A DNA stretch of 64,000 bases from Selaginella tamariscina (GCA_003024785.1 PUQB01000005.1:849217-913216), one strand, 5' to 3'; positions 33,040 to 45,004 are shown, numbered from the stretch's first letter. Translations and numbers: made by a program. Notes: a model not told the origin generated them from the sequence alone.

Positions 33040-35421
33040 TTGACCACATGCTTATATAGTTCTAAGTAACTAGTTGCCTTATTAGAATTTTTTGACATCG
33101 ATTTTTGAACCCATGCCACATAATTTTTGATGCCATCAATAATAAGCTCTTGTTCCTTGAGCTGGGCACTCAATGAAATAGGGTTTGGTTGTCCTTTAGG
33201 GAGAAGTGATTGTTCATCCTCTCCACTTTTGAAGAGCATTAAGCCCTCTTTCTATAACCACTCTTACTCTTATGGCTGTAACTTATACTGCATAATAAGT
33301 ATACCATTTCTTATGAAGAAAAAGAATTGTAGTGGCACAAGGTGACTAATTAAAGAATTGCTCCCCTCTTTAATATACTCCTTGAGAAACTTTTTAAAGT
33401 CTGACACCTCAGTCACAAGCAAAGCACAACTTTTTTTGGAGATGCAATTTTCCAAAAGATCCATCATATGCAGTAAGGTAAGTGCACTTGTCCTTTTTGT
33501 AGAGTTAAAGACTTTACTGAATAATGCATCAATATCTTCATGAGTATGACCAACCATAAGGAAACTGAGCGTGATTGTCTCAAACACACCTTTGGCAACA
33601 AGCATTGACAAGTATGCTAATACATATCTAGAAAATAAAAATAAGTATGAGCTTAAGAAACCCTTGACTAAAATGATCTACCTATTTTTGCTCTCACTTA
33701 CACAATTATCCATCTGTAAAAACAAATGACGAGAAAGCTTATTTAATGTTGAGGACACTTGTACACTATGTGAGCTAGATCCCTCTACTGAACCAGAACT
33801 CTCAACATGGCCATCTATTTTTTGTGCAGGCTGCTGACAATGCCTCTTATATTCTCAAGTAACCTCAAGTGCAGACATGTTCATGAAAGCATTATGTAAA
33901 GGTTGAAGGTGTTGTTTCTTCACTTTGAGATCACCCATAAGACTTGTTTGTGAATGGGCTTCAAGGTTTTTGAAACACATGGCCAACAACCCAATAGTGA
34001 AATTAGAGTCGCTAGACCAATGTGAAAATAAAAAGTGTCTATATAATTCACAACCATGTCCATGTGTTAGCACACATGTTAATGAAATTGGAAGTTTCAT
34101 GACATTTCCAAGGCACTTTGGTGTTGCAACGAACTTTGAAATGCTAATCTTTGAATGATCCATCTTATCGTGGATCAAACACAGGTATTCTGATGGGCGT
34201 GACACAGAAAGCATGAGTATCTCTATGGCTGCCATAATGTGAGAGCGGGTTTTGATTAGGTGAGTGTTCCCATGTACTGAGGTGCGCACTCCATCTAGCC
34301 ACTCATCCCTCCGGTAGTAGAACGGTCTTTGGGATCCCATATATAGTGTATCAAGCTTTGAAATAGATGGCCACCTTATTAAATACCATGGATGTACTCT
34401 TTCATACAGTACTCAAGGCACATGTATAATTAAAGCTTACTTTTTTGAACTTTTGTACACGTCTCTTACTATTAATCATATGTATCAGGCATTAATCTTT
34501 TTTTAAGCATTACTATTCATATCACCATATGTGATATATAGTATATGTATATTATACATGTGTGTCTGAATATGCTTGTTTATATCATATTTCCAAGGCC
34601 ATTCCATCAATACACCCAGTTAGTGCAACATGTATAAACTCATGCCTTTGCTTTTGGGTGAGCATATGAAAGGCATATCTACATTGGGTAATTTCATTCC
34701 GGTCTACCATTTGACAACACTTCTTCTTGCAGCAGTTAATCATGGAAATGCTAGCAATGCTTGCCAAAGATGTAGGATCCATCTTGACCCTCTTGCCAAA
34801 ACTTGCAGGGGCATATTTGCAACCCATGAATTGCCTTTTTCTTACTATATGACCAATGTAAGGAACCTCTTCAAATATGGGTTGTCCTTTCGGGTTGTTA
34901 TTATTAAAATCCAACCTTGGATATGTTGAACCATCTCGCCATCTTAATTCAGATGTTCGCCACCTCACGAGGGATCTAGGATGCAACGTGCCATTAAGTG
35001 AAACTTCTGTCACAACTACACCCATGAAGTAGGCCCTAGTTTCTCTTATGATACAGCTTTCATTGGATTTACAGTTGTGATGATGCCCCTCTCAACCTCG
35101 ATCTCATGAAGAAAGAGAATCACCTCATCCATCACAGCAGGCAAACCATCATTTGGTAAACTCATATTACTATTTGTTTGTGACTTTGCATTCTTTATAT
35201 AAGCCTTGACTTCATCCACATTCTATAATAGGAGAACCCTCTTCAAATTTCATTCTAGGAACCTCAACATGCTTGCAAATGGTGTTCACCCATACGTACA
35301 CACAAAGATCCTGAGCAATATTGTGACATGATGCATTATCATCTCTAGTTCTAGTGCTAAATATCTTGTTGTTCCGAAGAAGATATACTTTATCTCGATA
35401 ATTAAATATATTGTTCTGCAC
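33040..35421 (-). pseudogene. DUF7869-like element protein, copy C (keeps the GHTHEDID block)
   Basis: From 35,421: DDNASCHNIAQDLCVYVWVN, then VVVTEVSLNGTLHPRSLVRW near 35,000, then an interruption of about 190 bp (about 34,400-34,592) absent from A and B, then DEWLDG, LIHDKMDHSKISISKF (34,190) and HWSSDSNFTIGLLAMCF. An intron of about 56 nt with good signals (GTAGATC ... TTTTCTAG, about 33,680-33,625) separates a degraded MDNC motif from LVAKGVFETITLSFLMVGHT and HEDIDALFSK (33,600-33,510). A deletion relative to A joins AAIEIL to MLSVS. The D, D-N, E/D spacing would suit an RNase H-like nuclease or transposase; that is inference. Confidence 0.7.
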
Positions 35422-35559
35422 ATAAATAATTGTGTCATTATTATAATATTTATTTATGCAATATGCAAAAAAATTTGAATCAAGGGTGCTTAATATATAT
35501 GCGTGTGCAATAATATATAATTATGTATAAGTATAGATTATTATGCTTAATTAATACAA

Positions 35560-36420
35560 GTGATGGCAGGATTAATCTCACCTCTTCCCGGCTAATAGAA
35601 TGGTGGGCAGGATTAATCCCGCCACGACTCTCTCCGACGGTGAAGAGATCGGTGGGATTAATCCCGGCCACGACAAGAATCGGCGGGATTAATCCTGCCA
35701 ATGGGGAAGAGATCGACAAGATTAATCCCGCCAATGCTTCCTCGCAACGGGGAAGAGATCGACAAGATTAATCCCACTCACAACTCTCTCTAACGAAGAA
35801 GAAGTGGCGAGATTAATCCTGCCAATGCTTCCTTGCTCCTAAAATTAGGGGTGGGATTAATCTTGCCCACCATTTAAGAGATAGAGAAGCATTGGCGGGG
35901 TTAATTCACCTCCAAAGCTGGTGGGCATGATTACATATTGGCTTTGTTATGATGTGCCATTTGGTAAAACTACTTTAGAGGTTTAGGATCCATTAGAATT
36001 GCACTAGAATCCGTTATAAATTTATCTCGTTCACATATCCTCTTTAATTAAAATTTTTAACTAGCCAAGATTTTATATAGGTTTCAAAGGGGTGGCAGGA
36101 TTAATCTTGCCAATGTTTTCCTGCCTCTTAAATTAGTCGGCGGGATAATCTCGCTCATAATTTTTTAAAACAGGGAAGGGGTGGCAGAATTAATCTCACC
36201 ACCCCTTCCTTGCCTCCTAGAATGATAGGTGGGATTAATCCCGCCCACAACTCTTTAAAATTAATTCATCGTTTTAGTTTGTCTGCGGGATTACTCCTGC
36301 CACCCTTTCTAAAAAGTGGAAAAGCATTGACCGGATTAATCCCGCCATTCTTTCCTTGTTTCATAGAGTTATGAGTGAGAAAAGAAATGGCCAAATTAAT
36401 CCTGCCACCCCATTGAGAAC
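35560..36420. repeat. Palindrome array, copy C (diverged)
   Basis: About 15-18 units of the GGGATTAATCCC core, more degenerate than in A and B (GGTGGGATTAATCCCGCC near 36,230, GGCGGGATTAATCCTGCC near 35,682). Spacing is again near 40-60 bp. Position relative to the gene is the same as in the other copies. Confidence 0.85.
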
Positions 36421-37207
36421 TCTTTAAAATCTCGGCTAACTGGGAATCTTAAGTAAAAAAGATGTGTAAACGGGATAAATCTCTAACGGGTTATAATGCA
36501 ATCCTAATGGATTCCTAAACTTTTAAATTATAATTTTAAGAGAGAATGTAAGAGAATTAATCTTTATAAGTATTTTAAATTTGTTTATATGCAAGTTGTA
36601 ACTAAAATGGGCATGTCTATAGTCCCATTTTATAATAATTAACAATTTTAGCTATTTAATTAGCATTTTCTAATATTAAAGGAATATTCTTTAGAATATA
36701 TGTTTAAAAACAGAATATTCTTTAGAATATTCTTTAGAATATTCTATTTTGTAATCGACCTTTTAATAAATTATAGCATTCATGGACCAAAAATTAATAA
36801 CATTATAAAAGTAGAAGGTTAAATTATATAATATATATATATTTAAGATTGTATGGGCCTAATATAAAAATTAAGGAAGAGCATAAGAAGTACATTATAT
36901 AAATATTGATGTTGTTATTAAAATATTAATATTTAAATATAACATTATTAATTAAAAATTTTTATTAGTAATAATATATATATAATATACAAAATCCTAT
37001 AATAATATAGTCAATCTTCCATATCTTTTTATAAATTTATATAGTTAAGTAAACAATTTGGTACTATTATTAAAAAGTTTATTATAATTATAAATATTAA
37101 ATATACAATATTTTATAATTTTATAATTGCTTTAAGCTTCAAAAAACATACATTCTTGTAGTTTTGTTAATCGTGACTTTATCAACACTTTTTGACATCC
37201 ACCCATA

Positions 37208-40061
37208 TCAAATGGATTTAACATTTATAAAATATGCTGGGTCTTTTTGATTGGGAGACCATATTTTTTCTAGGCATCCATTATATATTTCGCTCTCCTT
37301 CTCGTGTCGCCTTTTTTGTGGTTTGAACCATGCAATCTTAACCACACTATTTTTTGTTATTATTTCAAGTGTGTCGATAATTTGACCCATCCAAATAGGC
37401 TGATTATATAACACATTTGGAATAATGAGGACCATCATTAGTTTTTGAAGATCCTTGCAGCAATCAAAGTATGCTTTAGGTTTTTGGTTCCTTTGTCCAA
37501 CAAAGTGTGGGGTTTGCACTTCCACATCACTACTGGCTTCTATGTCGTCTGTGCTCAATGATGTCATTTCAATCTCCTCTCGTCACCTTGTTTTAGACCA
37601 AAAAGGGTGTTGCAATTCTATACTTGTGATAGTAGGCCCTTCAAACTTTCGAACAACAGTCTCTCAATAGTTGACCACATGCTTATATAGTTCTGAGTAA
37701 CCAGTTGCCTTGTCAGAATTCTTTGGCATCGATTTTTTGAACCCATGCCACATATTTTCTTATGCCATCAATAATAACCTCTTGTTCCTTGAGCTAGACA
37801 CTTAATGGAATAGGGTCTGGGTGTCCTTTTGGGAGAAGTGGCTTTCCATCCTCTCCACTTTTAAAAAGCATTAAGCCCTCTTTCGGTAACCACTCCTACT
37901 CTGATGGCCGTAACTTGTACTGCATAATAGGTATACCATCTCTTATGGAGAAAAAGAATTGTAGCGGCACAAGATAACCAACTAAAGAATCACTCCCCTT
38001 TTTATATACTCCTTGAGAAATTTTTTGAAGTCTAGCACCTCAGTCACAAGCAAAGCACAACTTTTTTGGAGATGCCATTTTCAAAAAGATTCATCATATG
38101 CGGTAAGGTAAGTGCACTTGTCCTTTTTGTAGAGTTTGAGACCTTGTTAAAGAACGCATCAATATCTTTATGAGTGTGACCAACCATAAGGAAACTAAGT
38201 GTGATTGTCTCAAACACACCTTTGGCAACAAGCATTGACAAGTATGCAAACCCTTAAGTAAAATGATTTACCTATTTTTGTTCTCACCTGCACAATTATC
38301 CATCTGTAAAAGCAAATGACAAGGAAGCTTATTTGATGTTGAGGACACATGTACACTATTTGAGCTAGATCCATCCATTGAACTAGAACTCTCAACATGG
38401 CCATTTATTTTTTGTGTAGGCTGCTGACAATGCCTCTCATATTCCCAAGTAGCCTCAAGTGCAGACATGTTCATGAGAGCATTATGTAAAGGTTAAAGGT
38501 GTTGTTTCTTCACTTTGAGATCATTAATAGGACTTGTTTGTGAGTGGGCTTTAAGGTTTCTGAAACACATGGCCAATGACCCAATAGTGAAATTGGAGTC
38601 GCTAGACCAATGTAGAAGTGAAAAGTGTCCATATGACTCACAACCATGTCCATGTGTTACCACACCTGTCAATGAAATCAAAAGTTTCATGACATTTTCA
38701 AGGCACTTTGGTGTTGCAACGAGCTTTGGAATGCTGGTCTTTGAATGATCCATCTTGTCATGGATCAAGCACAAGTACTCTGATGGGCGTGACACAGAAA
38801 GCATGCGGTGTGCATAGTATTGAGATCGGCGAGTTTGTTGTGCAATCATGTGGGCCTCCATCTTCTTTTGAATGGTAGTGATCTTCACCAAGGTTTTTGC
38901 ACAAGCCTCTACAGCCTTCAATGATGTACAAGTGTTACACTTGGAAAAGCTAGAGTGTTTTGCAATCTTCACATCCTTAAAATGAGTATTCCATATGTTG
39001 TTGAAGGTACCAGTGCAGATTGCTTGAAGCCCCATCAAACTGAGGCACTTGTTCACATGTTCACACAGCTTCAATTGAGTGTAGATTGAAGGCAAAACTT
39101 TGAGATTTTCCCTGACCCCTGCATTTGTGGTTCGGCATTTATGAAACATCCTAGTTCGCACTCCATCTAGCCACTCATCCCTTCGACAATAGAACGTGGT
39201 CTTTGGGATCCCGTATATAGTATACCAAGCTTTGAAGCAGATGGCCACCTTATTAAATACCATGGATGTACTCTGATAACCTGTGTTCGAGGCCATTCCA
39301 TCAATACACCCAGTTAGTGCAACATATACAAACTCATGCTTTGTTTTTGGGTGAGCATATGAAAGACATGTTCACATTGGGTAATTTCATTCCGGTCTGC
39401 AATTTGACAACACTTCTTCTTGTAGCAGTCAATCGTGGAAATGCTTGTGACACTTTCGAAAAATGTAGGATCCATCTTGACCCTCTTGCTAAAACTTGCA
39501 GGGGAAGATCTACAACCCATGAATCGCCTTTTTTTACAATAGGACCAATGCAAGGAACCTCTTCAAATATGGGTTGTTCTTCCAGGTTTTATTATTGAAA
39601 TCCAACCTAGAATATGTTGAACCATCTTGCCGTCTTAATTCAGATGTTTGCCACCTCATGAGGGATTCAGGATGTAATGTGCCATTAGGTAAAACCTCTA
39701 TCACAACTACACCCACGAAGTCAGCCCCTAGTTTCTCTTCTGACATTGCTTCCATTGGATTTATAGCTGTGATGATGCCTCTCCCAATCTTGATCTCATG
39801 AAGAAAGAGAATCACCTCATCCATCACAGCAAGCAAGCCATCATCTGGTGAACTCGTGCTACTATTTATTTATGACTCTGAATATTTCGTGTCAGCCTTG
39901 ACTTCATCCAAATTCCACAATACAGGAGAACCCTCCTCAAATTCCATTCCTGGAACTTCAACATGCTTGCAAACGGTGTTCACCCATACGTACACAAGAT
40001 CCTTGGGCAATATTATGACATGATGCATTATCATCTCGAACTTCCACAGTTCCAGTGCCAA
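37208..40061 (-). pseudogene. DUF7869-like element protein, copy B
   Basis: From 40,061: CVYVWVNTVCKHVEVPGM; GADFVGVVVIEVLPNGTLHP; a 267-codon frame (39,296-38,493) with GIPKTTFYCRRDEWLDG, a cysteine/histidine cluster (CNTCTSLKAVEACAKT), LIHDKMDHSKTSIPKL and HWSSDSNFTIGSLAMCF; then MDNCAGENKNR (38,300), LVAKGVFETITLSFLMVGHT with HKDIDAFF (38,230-38,150); and a C-terminal part (37,567-37,208) with VQTPHFVGQRNQKPKAYFDC and NQPIWMGQIIDTLEI. The intron after NKNR is reduced to about 20 nt, and several frame shifts remain. Conserved acidic residues in DKMDH, MDNCAGEN and HTHKDID could form a metal-dependent active site (inference). The nucleic-acid substrate is unknown. Confidence 0.75.
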
Positions 40062-40224
40062 CTATCTCGTTGTTCTAAAGAAGACATACTTTATCTCCAT
40101 TATTAAACATATTGTCCTACACATAAATAATTGTGTTATTTATAATATCTGTTTATGCAATAATATGCATGTGAAATAATACATAATTATGTATAGGGAT
40201 AATATCTCATGCTTGATTAATACA

Positions 40225-40830
40225 ATTGATGAGCGGGATTAATTCCGCCCATGACTCCCTCCGATGAGGAACGGTGGGCGGGATTAATCCCGCCGCCGAT
40301 TCCCTCCGACGAGGAAGAATTGGTAGGATTAATCCCGCTGCCAGATCTTCCTCGTTGAAGAGAGGCGGCGAGATTAATCCCGTTGCGGACTCCCTCCGAC
40401 GAGGAAGAAGCGGCAGGATTAATCCCGCCCACAACTGTCACGACGGGGAATAGGTGGCGGGATTAATCCCACCCACAACTTCCCCGAAGCTACGATTTCA
40501 AAGAGATCTCGGGGGTGACGGGATTAATCCCGCCAATGCTTTTCTGCATCCGAAATTGATCGATGGGATAAATTATGCCTATAAATCTTTAAAACAAGGA
40601 AGTGGTGATGAGATTAATCCCACCGTCTAATAAATTTAGGTAACTCTTTATCAGTTGAGAGAGTTATCGATGAAATTAATCCCGCTGCTCTTTTTAAGAG
40701 GCAGAGAAGCATTGCTCGGACTAATTCTACCATAGCTATCAAAAAGATGGTGACGGGATTAATCCCGCCACCTCTTCTAAGAGGCGAAAAAGAAATGGCC
40801 GGATTAATCCCGCGCCTTGGCTAACCGAGA
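40225..40830. repeat. Palindrome array, copy B, 45-bp spacing
   Basis: Centres at about 40,240, 40,285, 40,330, 40,375, 40,420 and 40,464 are 44-45 bp apart, with further degenerate units to about 40,815. Spacers carry CTCCCTCCGACGAGGAAGAA-type sequence, related to each other and to spacers of copy A. Confidence 0.9.
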
Positions 40831-42039
40831 ATATTAAGTAAAAAGGATGTTTAAACGGGATAAATCCCTAACAGAATATAATATAATTCTAATGCATTCC
40901 TAAACCCTTAAATTTTAATTTTAAGAGAGAATGTAAGAGAATGAATCTTTATAAGTATATTTAAATTTGTTTATAATACTTACTCTTTCTTATAAACAAT
41001 AGCTCCCAATTTAATGTTGCTCCTGAGCTGATCACTATTAAGAAAAATAAGATCTGAAAAGTGAAAAATACAGAAATAAAGAAACCTTTGCCGGAAAAAG
41101 AATCAGATTTGAATTTGAGTGGGAAATTAAATACATTTTTAAATTTACATGTTAGACCGACAATATTTATGTCAGAAATTCAAAATTTTTGAAAAGAACA
41201 AAAAATAAAATTTAAGATGAGTTGACACAAATAGCTAACACTGATATATATACTTTCCAATTTCAATGAGTGTTATAAAATTGCGTTTAATGTGATTCAA
41301 GTGATTCAAGCTATTTCATATTACAAAATTTTAGTAATTATTCTACATTCTTAATATTCAAGTATATATTATTAAGTTTATATTTTATATATATACTTAT
41401 ACAATAAATAAATTGATATATTATTATGTATCATTTAAATATATTCATAGTCTGTTTATTAATATTATTTTCTTAATATTCAAAGAATATTTCAATATTA
41501 AACCTGATTATCATAATTAAATTAGTCTTATTCTTAATTATTTCAATAATTATTCCACATTTGTATATATTAATGGGATTTTCTCAATTAATTTCTTATT
41601 ATTTCAAGAATATTCCTATGTTAAACCTTATTATCAATATTAAATTAATATATATTATTAAAACTATATATGGCTTATATTAGATAAAATCATATATTAT
41701 TATGTATAATTTAAAATATGTTCATAGTGTGTTTATTAATATTATTTTCTTAATTATTCAATGTTTGTTTTGCACACATATATAAACACAATCATAAATT
41801 TATATATACACGTGCACACGCATTAGAAGCACTTACAGAGACACATATGCACACATATGCACATTGCCCTAAACCAAACTTGAGAAATTATATGTTGCTT
41901 CTTTATTAAAAAACATCATGTTCAATGCATGTATGATCTATATGTACTCAATCTGTGTATATGTAACACATTGAATTTACACATGTAATATATATGTATG
42001 TTTATGTGTATACATGTGTGTATGTATATATGTGTACTA

Positions 42040-43220
42040 ATATATGCAAGGTGTACGATTTTAATTTGTTAACATTCTCTCTCTTCTCTCGTACATACAC
42101 AGTGTCACCATGCATAATCCCTTCTTTCATACATATACACTATGCATGATCATGATCCATAATATGTAGCATGTCTCTCTTCTCTCATACATACACACCA
42201 TGCATGATCCATAATATGTACTGATGTTACAATATTATGTACTATGTATGTATATCTATGTATAATATGTGTATATATATGTGTACTAATATATACAAAA
42301 TTAATTTTTTAACACTCTCTCTTCTCTCATACATATACACCATGTATGATCCATCCTAAACCCTAAACCCTAAACCCTATATAAACATTGAATTTACACA
42401 TGTAATATGTATGTATGTCTGTGTGTATACACATGTGTATGTATATATGTGTACTAATATATGCAATGTGTATAAATTTAATTTGTTAACACTCTCTCTC
42501 TTCTCTCATACATACACACCATGCACGATTCATAATATGTATTGCCTCTCTTCTCTCAAGCATACACACCATGCACGATCCATAATATGTATTGTCTCTC
42601 TTCTCTCATACATACACACCATGCATGATCCATAATATGTACTCTGTCTCTTTAATATTATGTACTAATATGTATGTATGTCTATGTGTATAATACTATG
42701 TGTGTATATATGTATTACTGCACGTGAAACTTTAACACTCTCATGAACACACACATGTTAAACCCTTGCGTGATTTTTATTCTTGGGGTGTATGTGATAC
42801 ACCCACGCACACGCACACGCTGATAATATAATAATAGAATATTCGTTTAGGGCGAATCTATCTTTTATTCTTTTTAAAGTTTAAGTATATTCTTAGAAGG
42901 AATATTTGATTAGGGTTAATATATATTTTATTCCTTTTAGGGTTTAGGTATATTCCTAGAGTTTCAAGAAGCAAGGCAGTGGAGGCGGCGGCTGTGAAAT
43001 CTCCTTCTCTCTCTCACACACAGGTGAGATCTCTCTCTCTCTCTCACACACGCACACTCCTGAGTTTATTTATTTATTTTATTCACATATACATTTATAT
43101 GTGTGTGTATCTTAATAATATAATTTATTTATCTATTTCTCGCGCACACACGCACACTCCTATACATATATATATATATATAACACACACAGATATATAT
43201 TAATATATATATATATATAT

Positions 43221-43251
<31 letters not shown>

Positions 43252-43379
43252 TGTGGTGTGTGTGTGTTTGTGTATCTATATAATTTTATTAATTTATTAA
43301 TTTTATCTCTTGCACACGCACACACATCATGTTTATCTGTATGATTTTATTTGTTTGCTCACACACGCATACACACGAT

Positions 43380-43419
<40 letters not shown>

Positions 43420-43717
43420 TACCTATATACTATATATACATACATATATTATGTGTACCAGTATTTGTATAATTCTATTTATTTATCTATCTTTCGCACA
43501 CACACGCACACTCATACACACACACACACACACACAACATATGGTGTGTGTGTGTGTGTGTATCCGTTAATTTAATTTATTTAGCACACACATACGATAT
43601 ACATATACATATGTGTGTGTGTGTTAATATAATTTTATCTGATTTGTCTATCTCTGGCACACACACGCACTCTCCTACACACACATCTACATATAGATAT
43701 ATATATGTGTGTGTGTG
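42040..43717. repeat. Microsatellite-rich DNA with short telomere-type repeat
   Basis: No genes. A segment of about 130-200 bp (TTTACACATGTAATAT ... ACTCTCTCTCTTCTCTCATACATACACACCATGC) recurs at about 41,970, 42,240, 42,385 and 42,500. CCTAAACCCTAAACCCTAAACCC at 42,356-42,378 is about three plant telomere repeats. From 42,990 to 43,710 long (CA)n, (TG)n and (TA)n runs dominate. Open frames here translate dinucleotide repeats and are ignored. Confidence 0.85.
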
Positions 43718-44465
43718 TAGCGGCGGGATTAATCCCGCCACCCATGGCATGCGTGCTGGGCTTAGGAGGCGGGATTAATCCCGCCGCCTACGCATACCTT
43801 GCACGGAATCAGGAGGGATTTATCCTGCCGCAAATGGCTTGTCTGAAGGGCCTGGGCGCGGGATTAATCCCACCGGATTTTGCATGGGCATTGCCGTGTG
43901 GCGGGATTAATCCCAACGCCCATGGCTTACGTGCTTGGCCCAGGCGGGGGATTAATTTCGCTGCGTATGCATGCCCTATGCGGAATCCGGCGGGGTTTAT
44001 CCCGTCGCCAATGGCCTATTTGAAGGGCCTAGGTGGCGGGATTAATCCCGCTGGATTTCGCACAAGGCATTGGCGTCCGGCGGGATTAATCCCGCCGAGC
44101 CTTCAATGCATGTTGGAGGAATGAATCCCACCACCCTTCCCTTTTTCCTCCATTGATGAGTCGGACCAATCCCAAACGTTTTTGTCTGAGACGTAGAAGG
44201 TTTACAACATACCAATGGAGGGGACTGAGAAGAGTGGCGAGATTCATTTCACCATCCCTTACATGGTGGGTGAGATTAATCCCGCCGCCTTTCTGGAGCC
44301 CCTGAAGGGGTGTGCCAAATAAATCCTACCAAGTTCTCTCTGAGACCGAGAAGGGTGGCAGGATTAATCCCGCACACCCGTTCAGGGCCTTCAGAAAGGT
44401 GGCAAGATTAATCCCGCCCACTCTTTTAGGAGGCATTAAAGGGGTGGCAAGATTAATCCCGCCGC
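43718..44465. repeat. Orphan palindrome array with four-unit higher-order repeat
   Basis: Palindrome centres at about 43,730, 43,776, 43,820, 43,865, 43,908, 43,953, 43,998, 44,043 and 44,087 are 43-46 bp apart. Spacer types recur every fourth unit (CATGGC..CGTGCT..GG at 43,743 and 43,921; GAAGGGCCT at 43,846 and 44,023; GGATTT at 43,875 and 44,053), giving a higher-order period of about 178 bp. More degenerate units continue to 44,465. No DUF7869-like coding sequence adjoins it directly, though a captured fragment lies 600 bp to the right. Confidence 0.85.
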
Positions 44466-44576
44466 ACCTTCCATGTGAATATATATGTGTATTAGTATAT
44501 ATAAGTTGTATATCTCATTTTATTTACTTTTATCATCTTATCATAATATTTCAAGTAAAAGCTAGGAATCTATGTA

Positions 44577-44657
44577 AAACTGTCCAGAGCTCACATTTGT
44601 GGTGATTCTAAAACGAAATGTTATCTTTCTTTTGCACTGTGAGCTTTGGACAGTTAA
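44577..44657. repeat. Hairpin, 15-bp arms, 44-bp loop
   Basis: CTGTCCAGAGCTCAC (44,580-44,594) pairs with GTGAGCTTTGGACAG (44,639-44,653) with one mismatch, and flanking A/T bases extend the stem. It could be a small inverted-repeat element end or an RNA hairpin. Nothing else supports a microRNA. Confidence 0.55.
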
Positions 44658-44936
44658 TTCCGTTCACTTCTCTCTATGTATTATTTTTGTATATTCGGGT
44701 TTATACAAGTGTGTGTGCGTTTTTATATGATTTGTATTTATAGTGTATTATTTGTAGAAGGAGGATTTAATTAAACAAGGAGATCGAGTCATTAGTATGA
44801 AGTCGTCGTTAAATTCTGGGTAAGAATTAAAATAAAATCTGTTATACTCAGATATGTACTTGAAGAACTAATCATTTTTGTATTCAGATGTGAAATTGAG
44901 GTGACATTGAAGACGAGAGCAGGAGAAAGGAAACCG

Positions 44937-44978
44937 GTTAAACAGGAAAAGGTGGGGTTTCCAGTTTTCCTGTTTAAC
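44937..44978. repeat. Perfect 14-bp inverted repeat with 14-bp loop
   Basis: GTTAAACAGGAAAA (44,937-44,950) and TTTTCCTGTTTAAC (44,965-44,978) are exact reverse complements. It is followed by TTTGGCGACCACGGGGGA, which resembles an LTR end plus primer-binding site, but no partner LTR is seen in the window. Confidence 0.65.
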
Positions 44979-45004
44979 ATTTGGCGACCACGGGGGATCA
45001 GGGA

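Larger units (their letters stand above)
33040..36590 (-). mobile_element. Palindrome-array element, copy C, truncated at both ends
   Basis: Read on the minus strand from 36,590: AT-rich DNA, palindrome array (about 36,420-35,560) and coding pieces (35,421-33,040). It begins at TATAAACAAATTT, which corresponds to about 9,705 in copy A, so some 1.7 kb of 5' AT-rich DNA are missing. It stops near AGTTGACCACATGC, short of the C-terminal coding part kept in copy B. It lies head-to-tail against copy B with no spacer at 36,590/36,591. Confidence 0.65.
36591..42040 (-). mobile_element. Palindrome-array element, copy B (most complete)
   Basis: Inverted relative to copy A and colinear with it over 5.4 kb: 3' limit ATGCAAGTTGTAACTAAAATGGG (36,591), AT-rich tail, coding region (about 37,200-40,060), palindrome array (40,225-40,830) and AT-rich 5' region to about 42,040, where the match to 7,978 (AAAATCGTACAC) ends. 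The 5' limit is soft because related repeats continue to 42,520. It keeps both the MDNCAGENKNR and GHTHKDID blocks as well as the C-terminal third. Confidence 0.65.

Noticed and set aside
43300..43780. Open frames rich in His-Thr and Cys-Val
   Set aside because: They are translations of (CA)n, (TA)n and (TG)n microsatellites.
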